Counted from the first letter of the stretch, positions 1 through 10,800 are shown. The stretch is 64,000 nt of DNA from Schistocephalus solidus (GCA_017591395.1 WEDG01001280.1:62001-126000); one strand, 5' to 3'. The notes: generated from the sequence alone by a model not told the origin. Numbers and translations: made by a program.

Positions 1-381
1 ACTCCAGCCTTTTAGGCCAGATACCTCCTAGCTAGTATTCCAGTCCGGCCTAACGCCCTAGTTATTTATTGTTAGATCCGGCCTAATTGAAATGTCGCGG
101 TTTTGTTCCCCTTCATTACTACTGGTTGCAGCTCAAGCTGTGGCTCGTGTTTATTTTAAGAACTGATGTCAGGCCCTTGTATGAAACAGAAGCGCCTGAC
201 TGGGGAGGGATGATAAATGTTGTGTTGTAAACAAGTTCACTCTCTGGTCTCGGTTTCATTCACCTCTTACCGGGGTCAAGGCGTGTGTTGTGCGCACGTG
301 TGTGTGCTGTGACGTGCGAAGCAATTTTATTTCATGGTCATCTAACAGAAATCGAGTTCCCGCACAGTAAACCCAATTACT

Positions 382-708
382 ATGCCTAAAGAGCAAAAGC
401 AACGCGTACCTACCAGTCTCCGGAAGGTTGACCTCGAACGTCGTGTCTTCAACCCCGCATGGACTGACGCATTATTCTTCGTCTAACGCGGCAACAAAGC
501 CCTGTGTTTATTGTGCAACGGCACCAACAGCACTTTCAAGCGGTCAAATCTCAAGGGGCATTTCGATGCCAAGCACGCGCACACGTACAGAGACTACAAC
601 GCGGATGAGCGGAAGACTGAGGCTGTTCGCTTGCAGTCACGGTTGGATCAACAGTCGTCCCTCTTCAAGAAGCAGGCTTCCAAAGCTTCTGAGGCTGCTC
701 TAAAATGA
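382..708 (+). pseudogene. BED/hAT-type zinc-finger transposase N-terminal fragment, broken
   Basis: An ATG at 382 opens a frame with a basic start and an in-frame TAA at 484-486; the same frame continues to a stop at 706-708. After the stop it reads CLLCNGTNSTFKRSNLKGHF, giving C-x2-C (505-516) followed by two histidines about five residues apart. This spacing, then a charged helix rich in K, Q and S, resembles the N-terminal BED-like finger of ZBED/GTF2IRD2-type proteins derived from hAT transposases. No catalytic core follows; a +1 frame runs on to about 842 without a recognisable domain. Probably a dead fragment rather than a host gene. Family assignment is by pattern only. Confidence 0.5.
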
Positions 709-1149
709 AGTTTTGGAAGAACAAGCTGCGCTCTCAGCTCACTTACAATCGCCTTAATGACATTCTGGTGCTTAGCTCCTCATCCTTAGAACCTGATATT
801 GTATCGGTCTCTAAGAGCATGCAACATCATGTTCCCCATTGATCGTACTGTATTTTTGAATAATAAACGTTTCATGGGACACATTGTTTCTTCTGGCCTA
901 GTGTGCCTTCATGATCTCCTGAAATGGCCCAGTAGTCCGAAAAGTTTGCCGACCCTGGGTTAGATCAAGGGCTGAGTTTGGGTTGCGTGAGCGCAAGGCT
1001 CATGGGTGGCAAAACAGGCTGGCTGATGCGCGCAGGATATCCGCAGGTGTGGACACCGCCAGTATTTGTCTCAGGTTAAGCTTGTGGTCTGATCGTGCGT
1101 CCGCGGGTTAGCACGCCTGTTGCGCTTGTCGACTGAGAAAAGGGACGTC
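709..1149. other. No gene recognised
   Basis: After the BED-finger fragment there is an AATAAA-like string near 860 and otherwise no coding or repeat signal that I can name. Confidence 0.4.
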
Positions 1150-1698
1150 AAAGAAGGGGGCACTACAAAAGTATTCGAGGATCATACTTTCCTCTCAGTC
1201 AGGCTGAAAACATTTTTGTGTGGCGTTGCGTGTGATCATGGGAGGAGCTGTAGAGGCTAATGAGGAGAGATATAGTGCCATAATCGGCGGTGTTCTACCG
1301 CACGTTCTCATGGAGACGCATGTGGCCTTATAGGCCAATGCGGTGCGTGAATGTGTGTGGGCAGTGCAGACAGTTGAGTCGAGGGTGGCGCATGTATGTT
1401 GGTGCTCCTGGCACTGGTTCGCCGCTCTCTTTGCGATGTATTTGCAAAGTGACCGACCAGGCCGATGCTTGACATGCATGTACGGTGACAATGGGGACAA
1501 GATAGGTCAGGAGGTACTGAGTCTGCGGGAGCTGTGCTGCTGGTACTGGTAGTCGTGCTCATGGGAGGACTTTGGGAAGTGTTGATGGGTGCGCAAGATT
1601 TGTTAGCTGGGTTGGCATCGCGGTGGATTCCACTTTCGCGGATGCGCATGTGACCGAGCAGGCCAATGCGGTGAGTGCATGCCCGGGGGCAATTAGGG
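1150..1698 (-). pseudogene. ZF-RTE retrotransposon, 3' zinc-finger part (copy A, distal half)
   Basis: On the minus strand this encodes degenerate C2H2 fingers typical of the family: a finger with THRIGLLGHMRIRESGIH, a finger CPHCHRTCMSSIGLVGHF, and a frameshifted further finger around 1300-1370. It is the downstream half of a copy whose upstream half lies at 5877-6359; the Gypsy element at 1699-5876 separates them. Sequence near 1190-1240 resembles the finger-to-tail junction of the copy at 39715-42003, so this copy may belong to that subfamily. Several frameshifts; not expected to be functional. Confidence 0.75.
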
Positions 1699-1895
1699 TG
1701 TAGAAGAAGGATCCATCTGTCCTTATATGTAAGGCGAATACCACTCTCAAGCTTATATGCGCCAGTAAAAGTAAGAAGAAAAGAACTATTCAATAGAACG
1801 TACTTTATTGTAAAATTCTACGAAATTTGGGTGTCGATTTTTACGGGTATATTTTCAACCTAGTAAAACAAAATACTTTGTTTTGTGACCGTAAT
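1699..1895 (-). repeat. Gypsy-1 3' LTR
   Basis: About 195 bp, similar along its length to 5682-5876. Shared blocks include the tract around 1740-1790 with CGCCAGTAAAAGTAAGAAGA and the AAAACAAAATNC-TTTGTTTTGT block near the end. The plus-strand left edge TGTAGAAG corresponds to the minus-strand 3' end TTCTACA. The exact right edge is blurred by divergence. Confidence 0.75.
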
Positions 1896-1953
1896 ACTCC
1901 AGCTTCCAGGAGATCGGACTTCACAAGTGTAATGTGAGGAAAACATTTATGTG

Positions 1954-2136
1954 TTACGCATAGTGTACAAGTTGGTAACGATTAGGGAAATGGACACGAC
2001 GACCACTGCGCATAAGGGATGGAGTTGGTGGGGTGTGGGAAGGTGTGAGTCCAGGCTTGGGAATCGCAAGAGGCACTGTAGCGGTAGGAGAAGGCTGTGT
2101 TGTTGGGGCGGTTGAAAAAGGTTCTGTATAAGCCAC
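1954..2136 (-). pseudogene. Gypsy-1 polyprotein C-terminal tail
   Basis: A proline/threonine-rich stretch ending in RSGRRVHFPNRY and then a stop. This basic motif, seen again in Gypsy-2 at 17194-17544 as TRNRRNVHFPE, is the usual end of flatworm Gypsy pol polyproteins. It sits between the integrase and the 3' LTR, as expected. Confidence 0.65.
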
Positions 2137-2156
2137 CTTCAGGCGGTCGACTGATA

Positions 2157-3257
2157 CTACCTGGGTGTGATCGCCACGGACGATTTTGAAATGCTTGTCT
2201 GTGCGTGACAGAACTCGAAATGCTCCGTCGAGGGGCTGTTGTAGTGGCTAACGAACACCATGTACGCAGACAAACACGTTGGCAAGTTAGGGCTGATGTA
2301 TGAATTACTTGCCGGAGTGCGTGGAGGTATGGATCGGATATTGGTCATTGCTTAACGTAATCTTTGGACATAAGATCCATGTCGGCTAAGCTTTGATTCT
2401 GCCCGAAAAAATCACCGGGAATCCGAAGCCTAGTGCTGTAAAAAAGTTCGGCAGAGGAACACTTTAAGTCGGGTTTGAGGGCGGTACAGATACCGAGCAT
2501 GACCAAGGGCAGATGCTCGCTCCAGTGAGAGGAGTTGTCATAGGCCCGAAGCAAGGCTTTGGGTTGACGATGAAAACACTCGACTAAACCGTTGGATGAG
2601 GGATGGTAGGTCGTCGTGCGTATCCGAGAACATCTGAGGAGGTTCGTAAGACCATTGAAAAAACTAGATTCAAGTTGCTGGCCTTGATCAGTGGTGATGG
2701 CTGAGGGAACACCATAACAGGAGCTCCAGCTTTCCAGAAAGGCGTGAGAGATTGTATCCGCAGTTATATTTTAAAGTGGAGTTGTGATGGGCCACTGAGT
2801 ATATCTTTCTGTCACAGGTAGCAAGTAATAACAACCACGGGATGTTAGTAAAGGACCTACTAGATCTATGTGCACATGTGCAAGGCGTGCGACAGGTGCA
2901 AGAAAGGTGCCAATGGGGTTTTGTTGTGCCGTCCGATTTTGGCTTTCTGACAGGCCAAGCATGCACGAGTCCATTGGCGGATATCGGTATTCTTACAGGG
3001 CCAGACGAACCGCACGCTGACAAGACGCTGGGTAACCTGTAAACCAGGATGAGCAAGATTGTGCAACGCGGTAAAAAATCTCGTTTCATCTCGCTTGGTA
3101 CTATAGGTTGCTGAAGGGCTGCAACTATGGCGTAATTAAAAGCGTCAGCAACAATAGAGAGTGAGGTATCAGCAGTTGTGTCCGCAGGGACCCTCCTTGA
3201 CACGTTGAAAAGCGTCCACAGCTGTGTCAGGCAAAGAACACTCGCGGTTGCTTCCAC
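2157..3257 (-). pseudogene. Gypsy-1 integrase, fragmented
   Basis: Minus-strand reading gives, in order, an H2C2 zinc-binding segment (HNLAHPGLQVTQ then CLACQKAKIGRHN, about 2890-3066), the start of the catalytic core (HIDLVGPLLTSRGCYYLLPV, about 2780-2870) and the later core (LPLVMLGICTALKPDLKCSS, about 2400-2520). These lie in different frames separated by frameshifts. In the retroviral-type integrase family this domain joins element DNA to the target. Decayed; no intact core. Confidence 0.75.
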
Positions 3258-3339
3258 GTCAAAGATTAGTGAGAGGTAACATCAATTGAGCGCAGTTAGG
3301 GATTCAACAACGATAAAAGTTTACAAGGCCTATAAATAG

Positions 3340-4075
3340 GGCGCAGTTGTCAGAAAGAAGTAGGAGTTGGGAACTCGCGAATGGCCGAAACCTGGGAAGA
3401 TCCAAAGCCTTCTTCGGGAGAACGGATACCCTGACCAGTTTATTGCAAAGCATCTTGTCGCAAGACCGGTGAAACCTACCAAGGTTACTGTGGAAAAGAA
3501 AACTCTATTCCTCGAAGTGCCCTTTCAAGGGGATGCGGTTAGTGAACTCCTGAAAATACGCCTTAACCAAGCCGTTACACAAACGTTCGCAGCAGCAAAA
3601 CTTCAGCTAGGGTTCTCAAACAACCCTCTTTTACGAGGCGAAGATAAGGATAGGTTGCCGGCTTAGACCACATCCATGTGCATTTACTCATTTACTTGCT
3701 CCTGTGAAGCAGGTTATATTGTTCGCACGAGTCGTCGCTTATCCAAAAGAATAAGAGAACATCTCCCAGCATGGCTGAGCAAAAGGGGAAGTCAAGAGCA
3801 TGAAAAAGTGCCATCCTCGCACATCTTGCTGACACCGGGCATAGTGTGGACCCTAGCGAAGCTTTCCGTGTAATTGATAACGTCCCAACAAACTAACCCA
3901 AGCCACTGGGTCAACGTCTACTAGCAGTAACAGCAGCGACTGCCATTAGGTTGAAGAAGCCGGTCTTGTGCGCACAAGAGAACCTCGTACAAGCTCCGCG
4001 CTTGGCTTGGCCAGCGACCGCTAAACTGCATGCATTCCCCCACGCCATCTCTGTCCTCTCCCTTCCCCTATAACG
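3340..4075 (+). pseudogene. Penelope-like element, RT C-terminus plus GIY-YIG endonuclease (PLE-1)
   Basis: Plus-strand frame 3367-3873 encodes a late RT/linker segment, an in-frame TAG at 3664-3666, then CIYSFTCSCEAGYIVRTSRR, the GIY-YIG endonuclease core of Penelope-like elements (the usual YIGR reads YIVR), followed by RIREHLPAWL. A frameshift near 3840 restores the C-terminal family signature (VDPSEAFRVIDNVP, then a stop at 3892-3894, then VLCAQENLVQA and RLAWP to about 4020). Opposite in strand to the surrounding Gypsy-1, which it interrupts between RT and integrase. The insertion edges (about 3340 and 4075-4320) are not sharply resolved. Confidence 0.75.
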
Positions 4076-4330
4076 GCTCTACCAAATACTCACTGTCGCC
4101 TATCACACTGTTTCTTAGTATCCTCCCCCTATGCACACCTCTCAGACAACCCACACAAACAGACGAATATTACCGATTTAATGTTTTAAATTTCTACTAC
4201 GTTCTAACGTTTCCCTATAACTGTACTGGCTTGAAGAGAAGTTATCGAAAGCAGCGCGTATGTTCACCAAGTCGTCTTTTGAAACTTTTGCGTCTATGGG
4301 GTGACAACCGAAAGCATCTACACGGTGTCC

Positions 4331-4870
4331 CTAGGAACATGAACCAAATTGGTTCAATCGTTCGAAAATGAGACGTAAGTGTTGAAGGTGTTCGTGCTCA
4401 ATGGAACTTGCGGCCAGAACGTCATTGACATAAGCAAAAATGAAACGTTGAAACGTTTGAGCGGAGATTCGGAGTCCAAAAGGCATCCTGATGAACTCGA
4501 AAAGACAAAACGGGGTCGTAATCACCGTATTTGGGATGTCTTCTGGAGCAACGGGGATTTGGTGGAAGGCTTCGACTAGGCCAATGCTGGAAAAGATCGT
4601 TGCACCGGTTAGTCTAGATTAAAAATCATGGAGACGAGGAAGCAGATATCGGTCAGGAACAGTGCAATCGTTCAACCGTCTGCAATCACCGCATAGGCGC
4701 CAGTCACTTAGAGACTTCTTGCACACCATATGAAGGGGATCAGTCCATGGACTAGTGGATGGCCGCACTATGCCTAGCTCCATTATATGGTTGAACTCGG
4801 CCTTTGCGATAGGTAAATTAGCCGGTAGTTGAAATATAATGCATGACAGAATGCTTAATAGGTTGATCAA
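4331..4870 (-). pseudogene. Gypsy-1 reverse transcriptase, fragmented
   Basis: Two minus-strand frames give consecutive RT parts: an N-terminal part with [18 protein letters not shown] and [20 protein letters not shown] (4619-4870), then PFCLFEFIRMPFGLRISAQT and FAYVNDVLAASS (4331-4525). The catalytic YxDD box reads YVND, an Asp to Asn change that by family knowledge would abolish polymerase activity. The block between the two parts that should hold the first catalytic Asp is frameshifted or missing. Confidence 0.8.
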
Positions 4871-5129
4871 ACTGTGAGGGTCAGGTGATAGATCAAAATT
4901 ACGAAAACAAACGATGATAGGGAGTGGACGAAGTGACTGTTAGAATGCATGGACTATGGGGATGAAAAGGCACGAGTCTAAAGATTTCATCGGGTTGATT
5001 AGTTTATGGGACTTTATATCAACGAGGAGACCGAAAAGCGATATGAAATATGCTCCGAGAATGGCAGTATGAACTTCGGCAATATAAAATATCCAGCGAA
5101 CCGAGCGTCTTAAACCAAGATCTAGAGTT

Positions 5130-5420
5130 AGAGATCGTTGACCGAACGTTTCTATGGAGGTATTATTAGCTACTTGGAGAGATCATTAAAAATTAGGTTA
5201 TTACGGTCGTTTGAAGTGGGTAGAATTAGACTGATGACAAAACCAGTGTCCACAAGGAAGTTACGGGAGAAATTTCTGTCAAAAATGTGGAGTAAGCGAT
5301 TTGGGGAAGATGGAATGACCAAGTTAGTCACCGCTACTGGTTGGCAGGTAAGCTTTCCGCCGAGGATTTCTTGTAACGACACGGAGACTGGCAGTGATGG
5401 GCATTGAATCCATAGGTGTG
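5130..5420 (-). pseudogene. Gypsy-1 aspartic protease region
   Basis: Minus-strand frame 5170-5382 contains RLLHIFDRNFSRNFLVDTGF followed by VISLILPTSNDR. LVDTG is the retropepsin active-site motif and the flanks match Gypsy proteases. It lies upstream of RT in the minus sense and about 260 bp inside the 5' LTR, so most of gag is missing. Confidence 0.65.
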
Positions 5421-5681
5421 GTGGGACCAGCAGAAGCCATCGTTTGTGGATGGGCCCGAAAATGGAGTGGGAGACCTCGGTTGGCGAGAAATGGAAGGGC
5501 CTCGACGATTATCTATACGAATAGCACGGAGCTGGGAAACTTCAACTTAGGCACCTCAGATATCAGATCGAAGTTGGTAACAATAATACGCCGAATCGAA
5601 AATAGGAGTGAATGGATGCGAGTGGACATAGTTAGGTAAATAAATGAAACGGAAGGCGCTATGAACCAAAGAGGTCACCGA

Positions 5682-5876
5682 TGTAGAAGACAAATCCATC
5701 TATCTTTATATGTAAGGTGAATACCATCATCAAACTTGTATGCGCCAGTAAAAGTAAGAAGAAAACAACAAGTAAATAAAAAGTGACGTATTGTCAAATT
5801 CTAAAAAAATGTGTTTAGATTTTTATGGGGGTATTTTTTAACATATTAAAACAAAATGCGTTGTTTTGTCCTTACA
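5682..5876 (-). repeat. Gypsy-1 5' LTR
   Basis: A 195-bp repeat matching 1699-1895, starting TGTAAGGAC and ending TCTTCTACA in minus sense. Immediately inside it, minus-strand bases 5681-5664 (TCGGTGACCTCTTTGG...) occupy the primer-binding-site position; I did not match them to a specific tRNA. Confidence 0.75.
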
Positions 5877-6359
5877 AGGCATTATAGGCGGTGGTCTCTG
5901 CTATGTGTTGGTGCTCCAGAAACTTGTGCGATGGATTCGCAAGTGACCGACCAAGCTGATGCGTGAGGTGAAGGTGCGGTTGCAATGAGGACAGGTTAGT
6001 ACCGAGTCCCCATCGCTGGTACTAGGGCGGGAGTGGTGGCGGTGGTAGCAGGCGGGAGGTAGTCGGAGGTGGCCACTGAGATGGCGGGAGTGCGGCAAGT
6101 GTAGTTCGTTGGCGTGATCGGCGCAAGGGATGGGGGAGGGAGGAAGGAAGGTGTCGGTGATCGTGGGCGGCGGGATATCGATAGAGTGATCAACAATAGT
6201 TGGGATGGTCGTCGTCATCGTCGTGGGGTTTGAGGCAGATGTGGCAGAAGTTGATGTTGTGGAGGTGTGGTTGCATTGAGTACGAAGATGTCCGACCAGG
6301 CCCATTCGCGTGTGGAATGCGCGTTGGCAGCGTTGGGCTGCGTAATGACGCCTTCTCAT
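5877..6359 (-). pseudogene. ZF-RTE retrotransposon zinc-finger part (copy A, proximal half)
   Basis: Minus-strand frame with a first finger (RCQRAFHTRMGLVGHLRTQC), a long low-complexity T/P/S linker, and a second finger CPHCNRTFTSRISLVGHLRI. Finger order and linker composition match fingers 1 and 2 of the full-length copy. The sequence breaks at 5877 where Gypsy-1 begins and resumes at 1698. Confidence 0.75.
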
Positions 6360-7885
6360 AGCTTATGTCGATTTTATCCTCTTAGATTGACCAGGGTAAT
6401 TTTTCCTTCTCCTGGTTTACGCTCGACTGGTAATGGAAGTAATTCCCACCAACAGTGCGGGAATCGACGCTTTCAGGTCAGACCCAAAGATTATGACTTA
6501 AAACAGAAGTCGTTGGACAACTACGGAACTGTGAGTAACCAGCAACTGGAAGGCTTACCAGTGCTGGCTCCATACGGCGGAGCTTGAACTTGGACTACGG
6601 CTTCTGGACGTTGACGAAATATAGGATCTTTGAATCCCAATGGCGTTGCTGGTACACCCCGATCTGTGTGGGCAGGCTCGCAGAGTTGGTGCTTAGGAAT
6701 GGCTCCGAAAGCCCCAGTAATAAAGTGAATTTCGCAGCCTCCGAATCTTTCTCATCGTATCCAGAGGAAGAGGTTCAGAGATGACTACCGGTTATTAATT
6801 GATGAAGGGCAGTATGCTGCTGGTCAATAAATTATCCCTCACCCTACGTAAGTGAAGAACATAGTGTGAATAGCTGACTCATTGCTGGAGATAATTGCGG
6901 ACTTGATATGTCTTTGAATTTGTGAGGCATTAATTATGCTCTGGCTAGAACTTCATAAAGAGCACATACCAGTAAGGACGGGTTTGGGGAGTTCAGTCAA
7001 CTCTCTTTCAGGCCAACGAAAGCGGAATACGGAAGATTCAAAGGAAACCTTCATATGCGGATATGGGTTTTGAATAGTCACACAGCAGCTCAGGCCGCAG
7101 TTATGTCATGTCTCTGTGTAAGAGGATCTAAAATGTACTGTCAATGTTGTCGCTGTAGATGCGGAACGTCCTACCCCTGACAAAATCGGTGTACTTCAAC
7201 GAAACATCGACAGTCGGAAACCTCCGGTTTTTGCTGGTCCTCCGTGCTTGCATTCCAGCAGAGGCTTTTAAAAACTCCTACGAGCTGCCTAAGAGGCTCT
7301 GGCACTTGTCAGGACATTTCAAACCTTCTCGCAACTAGCAACTCAAATTGGCGACAGCAAAAAGAAGCGCAATTTATGTGCTTTAAGCCTTGCCTGCTAT
7401 GGGCCGGCATATTGTTCTCACAAGACGGGATTTGGCGCGGACGAGAGGTGATTAGTCCGGCGTTTTGCTTTGCCGTTTCGGCAGCAAGTATGCATTGCAC
7501 TGCAGTTGAATACTGAAAGAAACAAAAATAAAGTCCTTTGCTCTGGTGGTAAGACTGACAGTGCTGCCAACGCTGCTAGAAACGGGTCCGCGAAGCTCAG
7601 CACTTATTCAACATTATGGCATCGAAAATGAGGCCCTGCGTGACCATGTATTAGTAATACCCTCACGAGTAGTAGGACAATCGTTAGGATGAAATATCTC
7701 GGTGCATTAGCAGATCAGGAATGCAATGCGAAAAAGGAACTGCCAACTTACCTGAACGATGGTAAATACATCGATGAAGTGGCCACTCACCGACCGGTTG
7801 CTGGACTCACTCGTCCCGTTCTACTTTGGGAATCATTCTCGAGCCCCACCAACATTCGCATAGTGCCTAGTATTATAAGCAGCAG
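6360..7885. other. Unclassified region
   Basis: No recognisable gene. Plus-strand frames 6267-6784 (with QVRPKDYDLKQKSLDNYGTV and WCWYTPICVGRLAELVL-like text across a frame change) look like decayed coding sequence, perhaps another repeat, but I cannot name a family. Confidence 0.3.
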
Positions 7886-7887
7886 AA

Positions 7888-8035
7888 CATTACCAACAAA
7901 GACAAGTGAGACTGGAATGAGCATTTCTAACTTATAAGCCGTCATCAGCCAGTCATATGCAACGCCAGGTGTTGCACCACCTGAGGCTCGAACGCGCGTC
8001 CTGTCCGACGCTCAAACCCACTGAGCGTCACACTG
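7888..8035 (-). repeat. tRNA-derived SINE, copy 1
   Basis: Read on the minus strand, a tRNA-like head (A-box-like GCTCAGTGGGTTTGAGCG, B-box-like GCGTTCGAGCCTC) is followed by a conserved tail ending in CTTGTCTTTGTTGGTAA. The same head and tail recur at 8110-8275, 29195-29280, 39361-39510 and 53220-53430. Pol III promoter boxes are expected in such SINEs. It forms an inverted pair with copy 2. Confidence 0.7.
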
Positions 8036-8109
8036 ACGGGATGAGTGAGTCCCCTAGCCAATCGGTGAGCTTTCACTCTACCGATGCTAATATTCCCAAT
8101 CAGAAACCG

Positions 8110-8275
8110 GCAAGACAACGTGCTCGTGGTGCAGTGAGTAAGAGCGTTGACTTCTAATCACCAGGTCACGGGTTCAAGTCTCGGACAGTGCACCAACTGG
8201 CGTTGCATATGGCTGGCTGATGACGGTTTACAAGCCAGAAATGGCTATTCCAGTCTCCCTTGTCTTTGTTGGTAA
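8110..8275 (+). repeat. tRNA-derived SINE, copy 2
   Basis: Head GTGGTGCAGTGAGTAAGAGC and B box GGGTTCAAGTCTC (about 8127-8192) lead into a tail holding GGCTGATGACGGTTTACAAG, then CCAGAAATGG and CTTGTCTTTGTTGGTAA. It lies opposite copy 1 about 80-100 bp away. The tail has a small GGTT...AGCC hairpin flanked by CTGATGA and GAAA. Confidence 0.75.
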
Positions 8276-8279
8276 TTTT

Positions 8280-9010
8280 TTACTGCTGGTACATACGTTC
8301 TGAGTGTACAGGAGGACAAAGAAGACAGCTTTATAGGAACTAGGGGCTTATCTGGTTGAACAGAAATGCCCCTTCAATATACAACTGGCGGAATAGTTCC
8401 AGCCATTTGATCACACTATGAGCGCTTATCTCTCAACAACAGCCCCGAACCAGTCACGTAGTCTCAAGCCAATGTTTTTCGGAAGGAAATACTTCTGCGA
8501 CCGACATTGAACTCACAGCGGATGCCTTCATGCCCGAACATGCAATTTGTTTGTAATGCAAGCTATAAACAAGCTTCTGTGTTTCATGCCTAGGATATGC
8601 AATGGCTTGATCAAGGCTACCAGCTTCTTCACACTCTTCCCGGTTAACAGCCAGAATCAGGGTGCGCTTCCTTGTTTCTTCCTTCTACCGGATCAGACGC
8701 GTTGGGCTTTGTAAGTCGTCCGACCACGAAGCCAGATTTGAATGAATTCATTCTGGGTTTTTTTTAAAGTTGTTTTTGCGGACTTTGCGTTTGACGCGCT
8801 TGCCGACGCCGCCACCACCGCCGCCGCACGCATGTCAGCATTTGAATCTGTACCTTGCATCCCTGTGGCTTCTGGAGTAGGAAGGCTGCGTAATATTGAA
8901 GGTTTTTGAGCTGCATTTCAGGAAAATTAGGTTTAAGGTAAGATAAGGCTTGAAATTAGACAACTGATAGCAGTGAACAGTCGAGTTCCAGGAAGTATTT
9001 CCAAAAAGCA
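8280..9010. other. No gene recognised
   Basis: Unremarkable sequence apart from a GCC-repeat stretch at 8800-8830 (GCCGCCACCACCGCCGCCGC). No frame with a recognisable domain. Confidence 0.35.
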
Positions 9011-9016
9011 GCTCAA

Positions 9017-9083
9017 AAAGAAGAAGAAGAAGAAGAAGAAGAAGAAGAAGAAGAAGAAGAAGAAGAAGAAGAAGAAGAAGAAG
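9017..9083 (+). repeat. (AAG)n microsatellite
   Basis: About 22 uninterrupted AAG units. Frames across it encode poly-lysine or, in antisense, poly-leucine; these are artefacts of the repeat and not a protein signal. Confidence 0.97.
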
Positions 9084-9089
9084 CGATCG

Positions 9090-9495
9090 CAGAAACATAG
9101 TTTTCATTGTCCTGACTTTTTGGATTCTTGTCCGGACCCAGTAGCAGAGACGGTCGCAGATATGCGTAGTGATGACGCCAGAGGTGCAGTATTTATGTGA
9201 CGCGGTAACCATGCCGTCACCTGCCTAATCCAATTAGCAGATTCCGCATTCATCGCTGGTGGTCTTACATGAGAGGCGATGGTGTTTTGTTAGTCTGCGT
9301 GTGAGTCGTTAATTGTCGAGATTTCATCACCGTTCTCGATCCCTGATTTAACGATGACGGGGCAGTGTGGCTCGCTGTCACTGGAACCTTTGGTCACCCA
9401 CGCCCTTACGCCGCCTAGGAAAAGTCTCAGGACCCAATATGGAGCCGCGTGGTCATTGCGCCTATTAAGCGAATGTGGGCAATAGAACCAAGAAC
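9090..9495. other. No gene recognised
   Basis: Lies downstream, in minus sense, of the Penelope-like fragment at 9503-10168 and may include its 3' flank. I saw no hammerhead core in it. Confidence 0.3.
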
Positions 9496-9502
9496 TAAAA
9501 AG

Positions 9503-10168
9503 TTAACTCCTCACCCAGTTGTCCGCCATTGCGAGAATTTCAGCCTCATCGAACTTAAAGGTGTGACCGGGTCCCGTCGCATGAGCCGGGACCTCAGATA
9601 TAGCTTCCTTCCTCCTCAATGTTGCTGCGTGTTTAGCCATCCTCAGGCGGAGTAGTCTTCCAGTTTTCTCCGACGTAGTTGCTTTGTCCGCAACTGCAAC
9701 AGATTCAGAAAACAACTTTAGGTGGTGTGAGCAGGTGACTAAAGGCTTCCGAGAAATTCTTCACGTACGGTAGCCTTCGCCAAAATTTGGGTCTGCTGCG
9801 ATTTGGTGTCTTGCCTTGGTTACCGTTTGCTCTGACCGCCAGTCGAGGGTATTTCATCCAGAAACCGTGTCTTCTTGTTCTCTGTAGTGTGTCGCAACAC
9901 GTTGATATAGCACCTGTACGCAACTGCGTTCGTGACTGATTAGGTGGTTGCTGTTGAAGCTCATTATTTGCGTCGGATTTGTCGATTTCCTGAATACTTT
10001 AGTTTTTAGGACACCACAATTTTTGCGGCCTACGAGGACCTCAAGGAAGGATGACTGGTTGTTTTTCTCCTCATCAATAATAAATTGGACGCCTGGGAAG
10101 ATGCCGTTCAGATGTTCTTTGAATGCCAGTATCTGATCCCGTTCGATGATGACGAAGGTGTCATCCAC
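9503..10168 (-). pseudogene. Penelope-like element, RT palm to GIY-YIG (PLE-2)
   Basis: The minus strand starts with MDDTFVIIERDQILAFKEHL, the catalytic box of Penelope-like RTs (normally YVDD), then VQFIIDEEKNNQSSFLEVLV and KTKVFRKSTNPTQ. After a frameshift near 9900-9850, the end of the GIY-YIG domain follows in another frame: TGRLLRLRMAKHAATLRRKE and GHTFKFDEAEILA (9503-9715). Truncated at the N-terminal side and frameshifted. Independent of PLE-1: opposite strand and different sequence, so probably a separate subfamily. Confidence 0.8.
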
Positions 10169-10314
10169 ACACAGAGCCTTTCATTGCATTTCTGCCAGAT
10201 CCTGGGGTATGGAAGTAAAAGAAACGTGCGAATATAAACGCCATCTGGTGAATGGAAATAAAACTAGACTTTACGTCAACAGATACCATGACGTCATTTG
10301 GCGGGAGCTTTACC

Positions 10315-10520
10315 ACTTTGTGTTTATGGTTACTGTTATGGCTAGAGTCAACATAATGAGGAGGGTTAATAAATAAGGTTACATTTACCGTCTAGGTTAT
10401 CGTTAATGTTAGGGTTATGGTTAGGACACAGGGATTTATCCTGAAGTTTATCACAATGCTGCCTATATTACCAAGTGGGAGCCTGCCTATTTCCGTGACC
10501 TGACTAGGTGGCCATATATG
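10315..10520. repeat. TIR element with telomere-like core, partial copy 1
   Basis: Degenerate GGTTAGGGTTA-like strings (10370-10430) are followed by a right-hand terminus CCTATTTCCGTGACCTGACT then AGGTGGCCATAT, matching the right terminus of the complete copy at 10801-11127. The left terminus is not clear. Confidence 0.55.
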
Positions 10521-10800
10521 TCATCCTCACCAGTTTGGAGGAGCATGACTGATTCCGATCAAAAGCACCAATGCAAGTAATGTCTGATGGAAGCTTCAGC
10601 CGACAGCCAGTCCTGCTTTAACAGACTTGCTTTCAGCGTCCGACACCGAGACACCGAGACACTTAACCAGATTCCCTACCTGATTAAGGATGTTCAGTTG
10701 CAAAAAAGGGGAATTTCGCTCTTCCAGCCAGATATCGCCCTTGTCTGTACGGAATTCCCAGATGGCAAAATGCTCCCCAGAGTGAAGTTTCGGTAAGGAT

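Larger units (their letters stand above)
1699..5876 (-). mobile_element. Gypsy-type LTR retrotransposon (Gypsy-1), decayed, inserted in ZF-RTE copy A
   Basis: Two related direct repeats of about 195 bp flank a minus-strand pol-like region with protease, RT, integrase and a C-terminal tail in Gypsy order. The upstream LTR (minus sense) starts TGTAAGGAC and ends TTCTTCTACA, a TG...CA pair. The element interrupts a C2H2 finger of ZF-RTE copy A, and the finger sequence continues on the other side; the junctions suggest a 4-bp CCCT target duplication, with one copy damaged. A Penelope-like fragment (about 3340-4230) lies between RT and integrase, so the insertions are nested three deep. Many stops and frameshifts: a relic. 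Confidence 0.8.

Noticed and set aside
8973..9200. Poly-lysine and antisense poly-leucine frames
   Set aside because: Products of the AAG microsatellite only.
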